23,833 nt of DNA from a virus: IMG/VR virus record IMGVR_UViG_3300042484_000534, positions 1 to 23,833 of that record; one strand, written 5' to 3'. Position 1 is the first letter of the stretch; each line of letters starts with the position of its first letter. Shown in pieces: positions 1 through 7,510 of this stretch. The position numbers and the translations under genes were made by a program. The notes beneath the pieces were generated by a model that worked only from the letters and a program-made list of their open reading frames with translations, searched no databases and was not told the origin of the DNA.

Positions 1-74
1 ACAATTGAGCCTCCTACCATATCATCAACTAACTTATGTGTCCCTTCTATACCTATAAATATATTAATTTTCAT
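1..74 (-). CDS. Partial CDS, N-terminus of a sulfotransferase-like protein
   Basis: Only the first 24 codons are inside the window, beginning at the ATG at 74. The N-terminus reads MKINIFIGIEGTHKLVDD, a beta strand followed by a glycine-rich turn (GIEGT). That resembles the 5'-phosphosulfate-binding start of sulfotransferase-like proteins. The start overlaps the 3' end of the upstream gene by 11 bases, as is normal in this operon. The adjacent upstream gene has a similar glycine-rich N-terminus, so the two may act in the same pathway. The assignment rests on this short motif alone. Confidence 0.5.
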   Translation of the reverse strand, partial: MKINIFIGIEGTHKLVDDMVGGSI

Positions 75-936
75 GTTTTTCCTGTATTATACGATTATAA
101 TGCTCTAACTTTTCGATACCGAACTCATCTACAATCTTTTGTTCAACTGCGGACCATTCATATTGTCTTTGAAATTGATAAGCACATTTAATAAGTGAAT
201 GATCAAACTCTTCTGCGCTGTTAAATTTAGTGGAAATATTTTTATTATAAATTCCAATAGCCGATACAGAAGCTTTAGAATGGAATTCATCTGCTTGCTT
301 AACTATATCGTAAATTAAGTCATAGTCTGCCTGAGTTAATTTATCAAAATATTCAATCTCATCAGTAAACGCTAAATCTTTTATTAATGAATCGTAGTTT
401 TCATGAAATTTAAATTTTATCAAGTGACGTCTTGCGAAATCTGTGATGGTCTTATTATTCTCTTGAATAACGTCGTACATATATTCATCATTTTGATACC
501 ATTGATACGATGGAAATGTTATATCGAACCCACCATTATACATCCACCATTTGTAAGAGGCGGCGTCACCGTTATAAAACAACATAATACTAGCATCTGG
601 AAAATTAGATACTAACCAATCTAGATTTTTATTATGGCAGAACCAATGCGATTTGATTATCTTTACACCAGTGTCCCAATTTGAGAATGGCTTTTTAATT
701 TCTGCCAAGAACTCTTCTTTAGTTAGCTTTGATAAGTCTTCAAAGTTTTCGCCGATTTCGTTGTACGGTCCAAAGTATGCACCAAAGTGATGTACTGCCC
801 TAGTAAAGTTTTGTTTTTTTACATTGGCGGCGTCGGAGTTATTTATTGCGGGGTGAAGTGATAATAAAGATAACACTCTAGTCCATCTGGATCCAGGTGC
901 CCCTGCCGCAAAAATTAAATCGTGTCCGTTACTCAT
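64..936 (-). CDS. Sulfotransferase-like P-loop protein
   Basis: A 290-residue protein. I chose the ATG at 936 because it follows the upstream stop codon (938-940) by one base; a longer reading from 984 would run into that gene. Residues 8-21 (IFAAGAPGSRWTRV) form a strand plus a P-loop-like turn, as in the PAPS 5'-phosphosulfate loop of sulfotransferases. The rest is rich in Trp, Tyr and Phe, as in other phage sulfotransferase-like proteins. The family transfers sulfate from PAPS to hydroxyl or amino groups. The context (oxygenases, methyltransferase, glycosyltransferase) suggests tailoring of a sugar, nucleotide or virion surface molecule. Acceptor unknown. Confidence 0.5.
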   Translation of the reverse strand: MSNGHDLIFAAGAPGSRWTRVLSLLSLHPAINNSDAANVKKQNFTRAVHHFGAYFGPYNEIGENFEDLSKLTKEEFLAEIKKPFSNWDTGVKIIKSHWFCHNKNLDWLVSNFPDASIMLFYNGDAASYKWWMYNGGFDITFPSYQWYQNDEYMYDVIQENNKTITDFARRHLIKFKFHENYDSLIKDLAFTDEIEYFDKLTQADYDLIYDIVKQADEFHSKASVSAIGIYNKNISTKFNSAEEFDHSLIKCAYQFQRQYEWSAVEQKIVDEFGIEKLEHYNRIIQEKHEN

Positions 937-937
937 A

Positions 938-1606
938 TTATACTTCAAATGTATGTTTATTTTTGGCAGCAGATAAAAATTCAATTGTTTTTGTTGTCAG
1001 TGTGCCCGTTGTTAGTAAACTAACTCGCGGAGTCAATCCTGCGTTAGCGGAAGAGTGCGGAACATTATGCCAGTCAAATGTATGAATGTCACCTGCTTTC
1101 CAACCTTGATATGTAAAGTTTCCGTACTGACTGAAATGTCCTTGATCCCAATCTGTTAATTGTATCATGATTCTCATAATTTTACTAGGATCTTCAGGAT
1201 TAAACTTTTCTAATTTATCTAGGTGTTTATTGAATACTTGCCCTGGCATTTGAACATGTATTCTGTCCATCCTATTAGCCAATCCAATAACGTCACACAT
1301 CTTTTTAAATATGTCAGGTAGCTTGTAATCGAAATTGCTAATAATCAGTTCAGGATTAGCGCCTGCTACTTCTAAGTCATATTCTTCAGAAGCAAGTTCT
1401 TCTTCGGGGCGAGACGGCTTGTTAGGATCCCCGCGTGTTCTCCAAGATACTGGTTTAGATGTTTCTTTGACAACTTCTAACTCTTTACTCCAGTCTCCTG
1501 CAAATTTTCCTAACTCAATTATACAGTCCCACTTAGGGTCTATTACTGTGGTATCGAAATGATATTGTGATTTAACTTTTAATTTTTCCCAGTTACTATT
1601 ATTCAT
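938..1606 (-). CDS. 2OG-Fe(II) oxygenase-like protein
   Basis: A 222-residue protein with the facial-triad pattern of 2-oxoglutarate-dependent iron oxygenases. H128 and D130 form HxD (KHLDK), the distal histidine is most likely H184 in DWHNVPHSSANAG, and R194 would bind the 2OG carboxylate. The strand order around MIQLTDWDQG and GDIHTF fits a double-stranded beta-helix, and the layout is closest to aspartyl/asparaginyl hydroxylase or prolyl hydroxylase-like phage proteins. Such enzymes hydroxylate proteins or small molecules using O2 and 2OG. The gene overlaps its upstream neighbour by 8 bases. That neighbour is also oxygenase-like but not closely similar in sequence. Confidence 0.7.
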   Translation of the reverse strand: MNNSNWEKLKVKSQYHFDTTVIDPKWDCIIELGKFAGDWSKELEVVKETSKPVSWRTRGDPNKPSRPEEELASEEYDLEVAGANPELIISNFDYKLPDIFKKMCDVIGLANRMDRIHVQMPGQVFNKHLDKLEKFNPEDPSKIMRIMIQLTDWDQGHFSQYGNFTYQGWKAGDIHTFDWHNVPHSSANAGLTPRVSLLTTGTLTTKTIEFLSAAKNKHTFEV

Positions 1607-2222
1607 CTTTATTTTCCCATATTGCGTATTGTTCGTATTTCTTAAGACTACGTGCTATTAAATTTTCATGTTTGACCGGATCAACCCATCCATGACAAAA
1701 TAATATATATCGATCCTTTGGTATCCCTGTATTAGTATGTAATGTTGTTGTGTGTCCTAACACATAGCAGTCGGTGTCCTCTGGCATAGTTGGACGAAGT
1801 ATATCGTCTTTGACTCTTACTTCTAATTCGCCAGAACGCGATCCTTGTATCACAATCCTATATCCGCAAGGTTCGAATTGTTGATTGTGTGTGTATAATT
1901 CTGGATTACGATCTGGTGATCTAAAATCAATATGCCACGTAGATTCTTTAATAACATTATGCATTTTGATAGTTACCAGTTTTGTAAACGGAAGATACAA
2001 GTCCACATATTCTTTTAATTTTTGCTGACTATATGTTAGGTCGTTGCGCCAAGTCGCGTCTTTATAATTATGATAATCTTCATTTGAGTCACACACTGTC
2101 AACCGCTGAGCAGCGAATGCCAACGCCGATGGCGGGATAAATTCACATTTAAAATCTTGGACTATTTCTTTACAATATTCAAACTTAGGAATATCTATAG
2201 GTAGCCAGTGTAGTCTTTTCAA
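1599..2222 (-). CDS. Second 2OG-Fe(II) oxygenase-like protein
   Basis: A 207-residue protein. HxD is at H97-D99 (STWHIDFRS), and a distal histidine at H162 (TLHTNTG) is followed by R171 (PKDRYILF). The spacing is typical of cupin-fold 2OG oxygenases. A beta-rich central part (YRIVIQGSRSGELEVRV) supports the fold. The N-terminal third has no motif I recognise. It overlaps the methyltransferase-like gene upstream by 4 bases (ATGA-type junction), so translation is probably coupled. The substrate is unknown. Two non-identical oxygenases in one operon suggest two successive oxidations or two targets. Confidence 0.65.
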   Translation of the reverse strand: MKRLHWLPIDIPKFEYCKEIVQDFKCEFIPPSALAFAAQRLTVCDSNEDYHNYKDATWRNDLTYSQQKLKEYVDLYLPFTKLVTIKMHNVIKESTWHIDFRSPDRNPELYTHNQQFEPCGYRIVIQGSRSGELEVRVKDDILRPTMPEDTDCYVLGHTTTLHTNTGIPKDRYILFCHGWVDPVKHENLIARSLKKYEQYAIWENKDE

Positions 2223-2839
2223 AATTTATATCCTATTAACATGAATCGTTTATATTGATCTAAGTCTAATGTACCTGCGTATAAAATATCCAGCGGATAC
2301 TTTGTTTTCATTTCTTCTACATTGTCGCATAAATTAGCGTGATCTTCCGCTGGCATATTTGTACTGTGTAATATAACTAACGAACCAGTTCCTATACCGT
2401 CGAACCACGTATTATTTATAATATGCTCAGAACTAGGGTTAATTATCAACTCGTAATCGTTAAGATTTATGTCATTGACATCTGCGGTAACATGTTTAAA
2501 TTGTTTATTAAATCTATTTAAATGTTTAGCAAACACTGTTAATCTACCATCAGGATCTACTTCTGTTATATTGGTGAATCCTAACTTCCATAAGCAGAAA
2601 GAAGTAAATCCAAACCAGGATCCTATAACTAATACGGGTACAGTTTTGTCTAGGCAATAATTTTTTAACTCATCTAGCAACCACGTTTTCCCCTGCATTT
2701 GTTTTATTCTAAATGCGTCTCGCATTTCTGTTAACGATGTTGAAGAAAATGCGTCTGGGTTATAAAGAGAATTCATAACTTCGGGAATATACGAAGCAAC
2801 TAACGAGTAGTCTAAATCTGATCCTTTTAAATTATTCAT
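2219..2839 (-). CDS. SAM-dependent methyltransferase-like protein
   Basis: A 206-residue protein with a class I Rossmann pattern. The strand VPVLVIGSWFGFTS (about 67-80) carries the glycine-containing SAM loop. A second strand, ITEVDPDGR (91-99), has the acidic residue that usually binds the ribose, and a third ends in NPSSEHI (134-140). The middle motif departs from the usual GxGxG, so SAM binding is likely but not certain. An N-terminal region of about 60 residues precedes the fold. It overlaps both neighbours by 4-8 bases. The methyl acceptor cannot be read from sequence. Confidence 0.55.
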   Translation of the reverse strand: MNNLKGSDLDYSLVASYIPEVMNSLYNPDAFSSTSLTEMRDAFRIKQMQGKTWLLDELKNYCLDKTVPVLVIGSWFGFTSFCLWKLGFTNITEVDPDGRLTVFAKHLNRFNKQFKHVTADVNDINLNDYELIINPSSEHIINNTWFDGIGTGSLVILHSTNMPAEDHANLCDNVEEMKTKYPLDILYAGTLDLDQYKRFMLIGYKF

Positions 2840-3524
2840 GTTGTCTAGAATTAAAATGAGTAATTAGCCATTTATAATCATTTATTTTATACAATAAATC
2901 TAAATCGTCATTACACAAGTTTACATACTGTTCTGCATCAAGGTAACCTCTATAGCACCATATCGCATTGTTTGTGCCGTTATCTAAATGTTGGTATGAT
3001 TTCCATATGTCTAAATATTTTTCAACGTTTACTGCTAATGGACGATCTCTAAAGATCTTAGATAATAACTTAACGCAATGCCTAAAAGAAGTTTTCCAAG
3101 CATCGTATGGTATAGTGTTATATCTAGTAATTGATAAAACTTTATCCGGACTAATTTTTGCAGCAGTTGCAGCAACAGAAAAATCTCCCTGGCTCATGTC
3201 AGTATTAACAAAACAATCTTTTCGCCATAGTTTAACTCCGCCATTTTTTACACGTATATCGAGTACCGGATCCAGAGCGTAGAACCATAATAAATCTCTC
3301 GCAGGATCTGGCTCCCAATCTAAGGTTTCAGTTAGCCAGTTATCTCCGTCAATAGTCCAGAAATGTTCAGTCGTTGATAACGCATTACATGCCATATGTG
3401 CTTTATCAATTCCCAAGATACCATGTATTCTTTTTGCGGCTGGATGAAGTTCAAGTACACGTAACCAATTTTCTTCTTGATTGGCTTCATTAAATGTAAT
3501 ATGAAAAATATCAAACGTAGTCAT
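2832..3524 (-). CDS. Glycosyltransferase-like protein with a D-G-D motif
   Basis: A 230-residue protein. An N-terminal strand (FDIFHITFNEANQEENW) is followed by a region ending in HFWTIDGDNWL, where D59-G60-D61 resembles the metal-binding DxD of GT-A glycosyltransferases. The pattern is seen in phage proteins annotated as glycosyltransferases. The remainder is alpha/beta with several conserved-looking Trp and Tyr residues. It overlaps its upstream neighbour by 4 bases. It may glycosylate phage DNA, a virion protein or an intermediate that the neighbouring enzymes then modify. No donor specificity can be read. Confidence 0.5.
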   Translation of the reverse strand: MTTFDIFHITFNEANQEENWLRVLELHPAAKRIHGILGIDKAHMACNALSTTEHFWTIDGDNWLTETLDWEPDPARDLLWFYALDPVLDIRVKNGGVKLWRKDCFVNTDMSQGDFSVAATAAKISPDKVLSITRYNTIPYDAWKTSFRHCVKLLSKIFRDRPLAVNVEKYLDIWKSYQHLDNGTNNAIWCYRGYLDAEQYVNLCNDDLDLLYKINDYKWLITHFNSRQHE

Positions 3525-4108
3525 TCATCGTCCTTTAAGTCAGCAACCAACCAACCGATTTTAAATAAGTCATCGGTTATCTCGTCAGTAACTACACTTT
3601 CAGGAACATAGGCAGCAACTTTCTTACGAATTATTTCTTGTTCTATAGTTAGTTCTTGTCCGTCATCTTGATCATCTAGGTACCCGTCATTGCGTATACC
3701 GCTACAGTACCAATCAATATAATCACCTTCTTCTCTCATATCGGCAATTATGCCACCGGCATGTCTCCAACTACAACTCCATCGTTCGTCTTTCAAAATA
3801 GGCCACATCTCGCGTTTAGTGAATTCATTATTACACATGGCAGCATATAGATGTTGGGCATATACTTGATCTCCTCGAACTTTTTCTAACATCCATTCAC
3901 AAGTTCTTAAATCGTACTCCATATTATGTTTTTGCCATGCTGGATTATCTTCCTGTTCCTCGGCTTGCTCTGTCCAGCTATTGTAAAATTTAATCATGCT
4001 TACTACATCTGGATCTTGGAGACTTGTGCCTTTTTGTTCTATTCGAGCAATATAATTATTACGTTGAAAAGTGAATCGCTCACTGCTTTTAGATATTTTT
4101 TTTGACAT
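3521..4108 (-). CDS. Conserved phage-type protein of unknown function
   Basis: A 195-residue acidic protein and first gene of the leftward operon. I do not recognise a domain. Visible features are a charged N-terminus (MSKKISKSSERFTFQ), a Trp/His-rich middle (ERWSCSWRHAGGIIADMREEGDYIDWYCSGI) and an acidic Asp/Glu-rich stretch near 145-160. The ATG lies five bases below a near-consensus -10 box (4114-4119), so the mRNA probably starts at or next to the start codon and would be leaderless. No Shine-Dalgarno sequence can be present on that transcript. Confidence 0.7.
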   Translation of the reverse strand: MSKKISKSSERFTFQRNNYIARIEQKGTSLQDPDVVSMIKFYNSWTEQAEEQEDNPAWQKHNMEYDLRTCEWMLEKVRGDQVYAQHLYAAMCNNEFTKREMWPILKDERWSCSWRHAGGIIADMREEGDYIDWYCSGIRNDGYLDDQDDGQELTIEQEIIRKKVAAYVPESVVTDEITDDLFKIGWLVADLKDDE

Positions 4109-4142
4109 ATACTATTATATAGCATACATAAATTTTAGTCAA
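4107..4142 (-). promoter_or_regulatory. Sigma-70-type promoter, TTGACT-17-TATAAT
   Basis: Read leftward, TTGACT (4137-4142) is separated by 17 bp from TATAAT (4114-4119). The expected start is about 4107-4108, which is the A of the ATG at 4108. The -35 box begins inside the T-run of the terminator immediately upstream, so terminator and promoter share bases. Confidence 0.8.
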
Positions 4143-4170
4143 AAAAATAGGCACCAAAGTGCCTATTTTA
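4139..4170 (-). terminator. Rho-independent terminator after the hydrolase gene
   Basis: Arms at 4146-4154 and 4159-4167 (AATAGGCAC / GTGCCTATT) form a 9-bp stem. On the minus strand it is followed by seven T. It ends the operon that runs from the 6.6 kb promoter. Confidence 0.85.
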
Positions 4171-4171
4171 A

Positions 4172-4888
4172 TTATTGTTCTAGGAAAGATACTACTGCTC
4201 GCCTGGCTTCTGCTGAAGATACAGTTCCGTGTCCTTGTCCGTTTAATAGAACTAATTTACCATTTGTCCTGTCACCCCACTGTGAATCGCATTGAAAGCC
4301 TCCGTTAGCAAAATACGGATCGTTACCCCAAGATATAGCTATGATTGGTGTATTAGCACTAGCCATCACACCTAAGCTACATACAAATCCAGACACAATG
4401 ACGCCTTTAAATCCCATATCGGGAGTGCGTGTCGCGGCCATAGCACCTTCGCTATGTCCCATTAAAAAAATACGTTTTTTGTCTGCCCATTTCATAGTTT
4501 GAAGTTGAGACATGGCATACGCTACTTCTGCTGGCCTAAGCCTGTTAACAGGTACTAATCTTAAATTGTTAATTCTCTCTGTGGTAGAGCAGTTAACAAC
4601 TCGATTAGGTATTGCGAAAGAATCAGGTAACACTACAATATATCCATTATCTTTCAGCAAACGAGCCCACTGTGTTTCCTCTTGTGTAATGCCTGTACAC
4701 CCGTGCATCAAGACAACAACAGGCAGTGGACTGGTTACTTCCACAGTACTAATTTGTTTGGTAAAGAAATTTCCAGGAACATGTACTTCGGCCTTTTCCC
4801 AGGATTTACTAATGTCGTAGGCTTCTAACGGCAATGCGTTAACAGAACTAGCTAATAAGAATAACAATGTAGCAATAATTTTAGACAT
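4172..4888 (-). CDS. Exported alpha/beta hydrolase (dienelactone hydrolase-like)
   Basis: A 238-residue protein if it starts at 4888, which I prefer because a clean signal peptide then begins at residue 1: MSKII, hydrophobic core ATLLFLLASSV, probable cleavage after NAL. An in-frame ATG at 4939 lies well inside the upstream gene. HGCTG (62-66) is an oxyanion-hole motif. GHSEGA (144-149) is the nucleophile elbow with S146, and D190 (GNDPYF) and H220 (QGHG) complete a plausible catalytic triad. Four cysteines after the signal peptide could form disulfides in the periplasm. The overlap with the upstream gene is 8 bases. The substrate is unknown; an envelope ester or lipid is possible. Confidence 0.75.
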   Translation of the reverse strand: MSKIIATLLFLLASSVNALPLEAYDISKSWEKAEVHVPGNFFTKQISTVEVTSPLPVVVLMHGCTGITQEETQWARLLKDNGYIVVLPDSFAIPNRVVNCSTTERINNLRLVPVNRLRPAEVAYAMSQLQTMKWADKKRIFLMGHSEGAMAATRTPDMGFKGVIVSGFVCSLGVMASANTPIIAISWGNDPYFANGGFQCDSQWGDRTNGKLVLLNGQGHGTVSSAEARRAVVSFLEQ

Positions 4889-5342
4889 ACCAAATTTCCT
4901 TAAATCCTTCTTCTTCTGTTGGATCTTCCCAGCTAGCAATCATGCTGGCAATAACATGATCCGGAATCTCTTTGCCAGGGCGGCCCATCAATCGTCGCAT
5001 TAGTTCCGTATGCTCAGGTGTCTTAAACACCACGGCAATATGCTCATAGTCTGTTAACATGTTAAACTTGCGAGCACGACTTTTAACGGTAGTGCTTGTT
5101 TGATCCCAAATGATGTCGCGATTCATTTCACGAGCCACAACAACTTCTTTTGCCATAAGGTCTACGGCAGTGGGCATAAAGTCTACAAACACTTCACTGT
5201 AGGTGCGTCCTACTTCCTTTGCGTAGATTTCAACCCATTTGTCTGTACTAATATGGGCACAGGTTAACGCCCAGTCTTGTTCAGCTACCCAGGTAGATTT
5301 TCCGCTACCTGGGACTCCAATTAGTTGATAACACTTTGGCAT
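4881..5342 (-). CDS. Small P-loop kinase (polynucleotide kinase/AAA_33-like)
   Basis: A 153-residue protein starting with a Walker A loop, GVPGSGKST (residues 9-17), as in zeta toxin, T4 Pnk N-terminal and AAA_33-type kinases. D/H residues after strand 2 (HISTDKW) fit the usual acceptor-binding position. RRLMGRPGKEIP resembles a lid with arginines. There is no C-terminal phosphatase domain, so it is half the size of T4 Pnkp. Its neighbour is a metallophosphoesterase, and 5'-kinase plus phosphatase activities together are what end-healing of cleaved RNA requires. This link to the tRNA arrays is inference; a nucleotide kinase is an alternative. Confidence 0.7.
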   Translation of the reverse strand: MPKCYQLIGVPGSGKSTWVAEQDWALTCAHISTDKWVEIYAKEVGRTYSEVFVDFMPTAVDLMAKEVVVAREMNRDIIWDQTSTTVKSRARKFNMLTDYEHIAVVFKTPEHTELMRRLMGRPGKEIPDHVIASMIASWEDPTEEEGFKEIWYV

Positions 5343-5350
5343 AATACTCC

Positions 5351-5953
5351 TTACATTGTTGGGCCGTTGCCGTTTTTAAAACCTACACTGCCACCTTCGG
5401 CTTCGATACGAGCAATAACATCTTCGAACAAGATAGGTTCAAAGTCAGTTTGCTCCACGCAAACACAATGATAACGAACATCGTTCTCATCGCTGTATAA
5501 AACTTCGCCAGTTCTAGCATCAACACCGCGAGCCTTCTTCACACGGTTGGCGTGAGTGTGTCCGTGAATGTTAACTCCAAAACGACCCATGCTATCACTA
5601 TGTAACGGGATATGGCTCAAGATCATTCCGTTCATAACATGATATGCTCGTAATTCACGGAAGTAAGTCCTATACTCGTCATCACGGAAGATGTCGTGGT
5701 TACCGCGGATTAAGACCTTGTCACCGTTTAAGCGACCTAATGTCTTTAATGCCTTACGGTTAATGACCGCATCACCTAAGTGATAAACTTTATCAGTTGG
5801 CTTAACTTTGGCGTTCCATTTAGCAACCATGGCTTCGTCCATTTCCTCTGGACTGTCCCATGGCCTTAACTTGGTAACACCGTCGTTACGTGTGAAGCGA
5901 CATACACCCATGTGACCAAAGTGTGTGTCGCTTACTAAAAATACACTAGGCAT
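5351..5953 (-). CDS. Calcineurin-like metallophosphoesterase
   Basis: A 200-residue protein with the complete metallophosphoesterase signature: SDTHFGH (D9, H11), HLGDA (D61), GNHD (85-87), SHIPLH (H114) and HGHTH (H130, H132, H134). Two metal ions are expected. Single-domain members of this size hydrolyse phosphomonoesters or diesters such as 2',3'-cyclic ends or cyclic nucleotides. Good Shine-Dalgarno-like sequence (AAGGAGGG) lies upstream. The gene ends 8 bases before the kinase gene, so they are probably co-translated. Confidence 0.85.
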   Translation of the reverse strand: MPSVFLVSDTHFGHMGVCRFTRNDGVTKLRPWDSPEEMDEAMVAKWNAKVKPTDKVYHLGDAVINRKALKTLGRLNGDKVLIRGNHDIFRDDEYRTYFRELRAYHVMNGMILSHIPLHSDSMGRFGVNIHGHTHANRVKKARGVDARTGEVLYSDENDVRYHCVCVEQTDFEPILFEDVIARIEAEGGSVGFKNGNGPTM

Positions 5954-5968
5954 ATTGCCCTCCTTTCT

Positions 5969-6139
5969 TTAATAAATTTCTTTTACAATTTTAAATTCTG
6001 TTCCTGGATACTTTGCTTTGAATTCGTCAGTTTTAACATAGTCGTTAAACTCTTTTGCGTTAAAAAACACTCGATGAAAAACTGATTTGTGATCCAGAGT
6101 AGTTACTGTGAGGTAAACTGATTTTGCTTTGCCAGCCAT
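5969..6139 (-). CDS. Small conserved-looking protein, 56 aa
   Basis: A short ORF between the metallophosphoesterase and the peptidase-like gene. It encodes MAGKAKSVYLTVTTLD... ending FKIVKEIY. It has a beta strand followed by an amphipathic pattern, and it fills an otherwise empty gap of about 200 bases with normal spacing to both neighbours. AAGGACA upstream can serve as a ribosome-binding site. Function unknown. Confidence 0.7.
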   Translation of the reverse strand: MAGKAKSVYLTVTTLDHKSVFHRVFFNAKEFNDYVKTDEFKAKYPGTEFKIVKEIY

Positions 6140-6151
6140 TAAAGTGTCCTT

Positions 6152-6553
6152 TTATTCAATTGCTTTTCTAAAAACTATCTCTTGTCGGGCAAAAGCATCT
6201 TGTTCCCAAGGCTGATCCAGATATTTTGTTCGTTTAGTGTAGCGTTTGCCGCACCAATAATTTACACCATTCTTTACTTTAAGAATGCCTTTGGCAAATT
6301 GGCGTACATGGACCATCTCGTGTGCCAGCGTAACTCCGATAGACTTGATAGACATAGTGGGTTTAATAACTATTACATAGCTATCCAAAATGTCCACAGG
6401 AACAGTATAACCCATTCCTTCACAATCTTGTTCTAATCGAATAACCAGCGACTTCCTAGTGTTGGTTAAGCCCAATTGCTCAACTATCGAAGGAAGAATA
6501 GCTTCGATAAACTTTTTCTTCGTTCGACTACGTGCTTCTACAAGATAATCCAT
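6152..6553 (-). CDS. HExxH metallopeptidase-like protein
   Basis: A 133-residue protein with LAHEMVHVRQ, giving zinc ligands H78, H82 and general base E79. A later WEQDA (E117) could supply the third ligand, as in SprT-like and related small phage peptidase-fold proteins. The size matches a single minimal zincin domain. AAGGAG sits 8 bases before the ATG. It is the first gene after the promoter near 6.6 kb. No signal peptide, so it acts in the cytoplasm. Confidence 0.7.
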   Translation of the reverse strand: MDYLVEARSRTKKKFIEAILPSIVEQLGLTNTRKSLVIRLEQDCEGMGYTVPVDILDSYVIVIKPTMSIKSIGVTLAHEMVHVRQFAKGILKVKNGVNYWCGKRYTKRTKYLDQPWEQDAFARQEIVFRKAIE

Positions 6554-6571
6554 GCTCGCTCCTTGTTAGTG

Positions 6572-6607
6572 TAAATGTATTATAACACAGAACTCGCGGT
6601 CAGTCAA
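6572..6607 (-). promoter_or_regulatory. Sigma-70-type promoter, TTGACT-17-TATAAT
   Basis: TTGACT at 6602-6607, 17-bp spacer, TATAAT at 6579-6584. The expected start near 6572 gives a 19-base leader carrying a proper Shine-Dalgarno before the ATG at 6553. The -35 box lies in the last codons of the upstream phosphatase gene. Confidence 0.85.
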
Positions 6608-7067
6608 CCGATCTAAAAGTTCTCCAGTCGTCTAAATTAGGCTTTTCGTCCGAATCGTATGTCCAGCCGAGGGCTTTCATCATACGATGCTTGACCAAAA
6701 GATTTGGACTACGGAATCGACCCGTATCTTCAAAACCCAACATGACTCCAAGCTCACAAACCGCACCCGATCTGCAAACGCCGGCGTAGCAATGAACTAC
6801 AACGTTCATACGGTTAGCCAAAGCGTGTTGTAGCAGTCGAACAAGTTCAGCGGCCTGCTCATGACTACACCGCATGGCTTCGTCTAATGCAAAGTCCTTT
6901 TCTTCTATGTCTAAAAATTCAAAGTTATGTTGTTCTTTGAACTTGTGTGCGGGTACGGGGCGCCAGCTGGCTGGATCAACAATGCTGATCAGCATACTGT
7001 TCTCTCCGGCTTCGTGATGGAACCTTGTGGGTATATCAGCAGCCGCTACGTTTTCAATCCATGGCAT
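6600..7067 (-). CDS. Cys-based (dual-specificity type) protein phosphatase-like protein
   Basis: A 155-residue protein with the signature VHCYAGVCRSG. C93 and R99 make the Cx5R catalytic loop and S100 is the conserved following hydroxyl. An acidic residue upstream (D53 or D58 in LDIEEKDF) could be the general acid. The family removes phosphate from Tyr/Ser/Thr, RNA 5' ends or phosphoinositides, so the substrate is open. Start at 7067 is preceded by TAGGAGG. It lies in the transcript that begins at the 7.9 kb promoter. Confidence 0.8.
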   Translation of the reverse strand: MPWIENVAAADIPTRFHHEAGENSMLISIVDPASWRPVPAHKFKEQHNFEFLDIEEKDFALDEAMRCSHEQAAELVRLLQHALANRMNVVVHCYAGVCRSGAVCELGVMLGFEDTGRFRSPNLLVKHRMMKALGWTYDSDEKPNLDDWRTFRSVD

Positions 7068-7076
7068 ATATGCCTC

Positions 7077-7283
7077 CTAAGTTTCTATGTCGATGTGTCG
7101 ACCTTTGTCTAAATCTAGACGAAGATTCCTTGCCACTCGTTCTGCTATTATTTGATCAAGTCTGCGCTGTTCAATCTGCTTGCTGTAATCTTGTTCTCGT
7201 TGTTTTTCCAATCGAGACTGATCCAGACGATACTGTTCTTGATTATATTTTATAACACTTTGTTCTGCTCTTGATATTTCCAT
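7077..7283 (-). CDS. Small charged protein with coiled-coil character, 68 aa
   Basis: The sequence is dominated by Gln, Arg, Glu and Lys (for example YRLDQSRLEKQREQDYSKQ) with leucine and isoleucine at heptad-like spacing, which suggests one long helix or coiled coil. Its ATG overlaps the stop codon of the upstream gene (TAATG). Function unknown. Confidence 0.65.
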   Translation of the reverse strand: MEISRAEQSVIKYNQEQYRLDQSRLEKQREQDYSKQIEQRRLDQIIAERVARNLRLDLDKGRHIDIET

Positions 7284-7510
7284 TACACTCGTTCCTTTTT
7301 AACACGGCCGATGCGACTCGCCTTGTTCCAATCATAAACAACACCATCTGGGCATAGTCCGTTTTTAACGCTGTCAACACCAAACATGCCCACAATTTCA
7401 AAATCTGGACCTGTGATAGAGACAAACTCATTCATTGCCTTGGCAGTGCTCATTGCTTCATCCAATGTTGTTACATCGAATGTTACTACCGATCCTTTTA
7501 CCTTATACAT
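7283..7510 (-). CDS. Hypothetical protein, 75 aa
   Basis: Starts at the ATG at 7510 (MYKVKGSVVTFDVTTLDEAM), overlapping the upstream stop by 8 bases; ATGs a few codons further upstream are possible but less likely. The N-terminus is a beta hairpin pattern followed by a helix (DEAMSTAKAMNEF) and a second strand pair (DFEIVGMFGV). This is a small alpha/beta domain often seen in phage ORFs. No known function. Confidence 0.65.
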   Translation of the reverse strand: MYKVKGSVVTFDVTTLDEAMSTAKAMNEFVSITGPDFEIVGMFGVDSVKNGLCPDGVVYDWNKASRIGRVKKERV

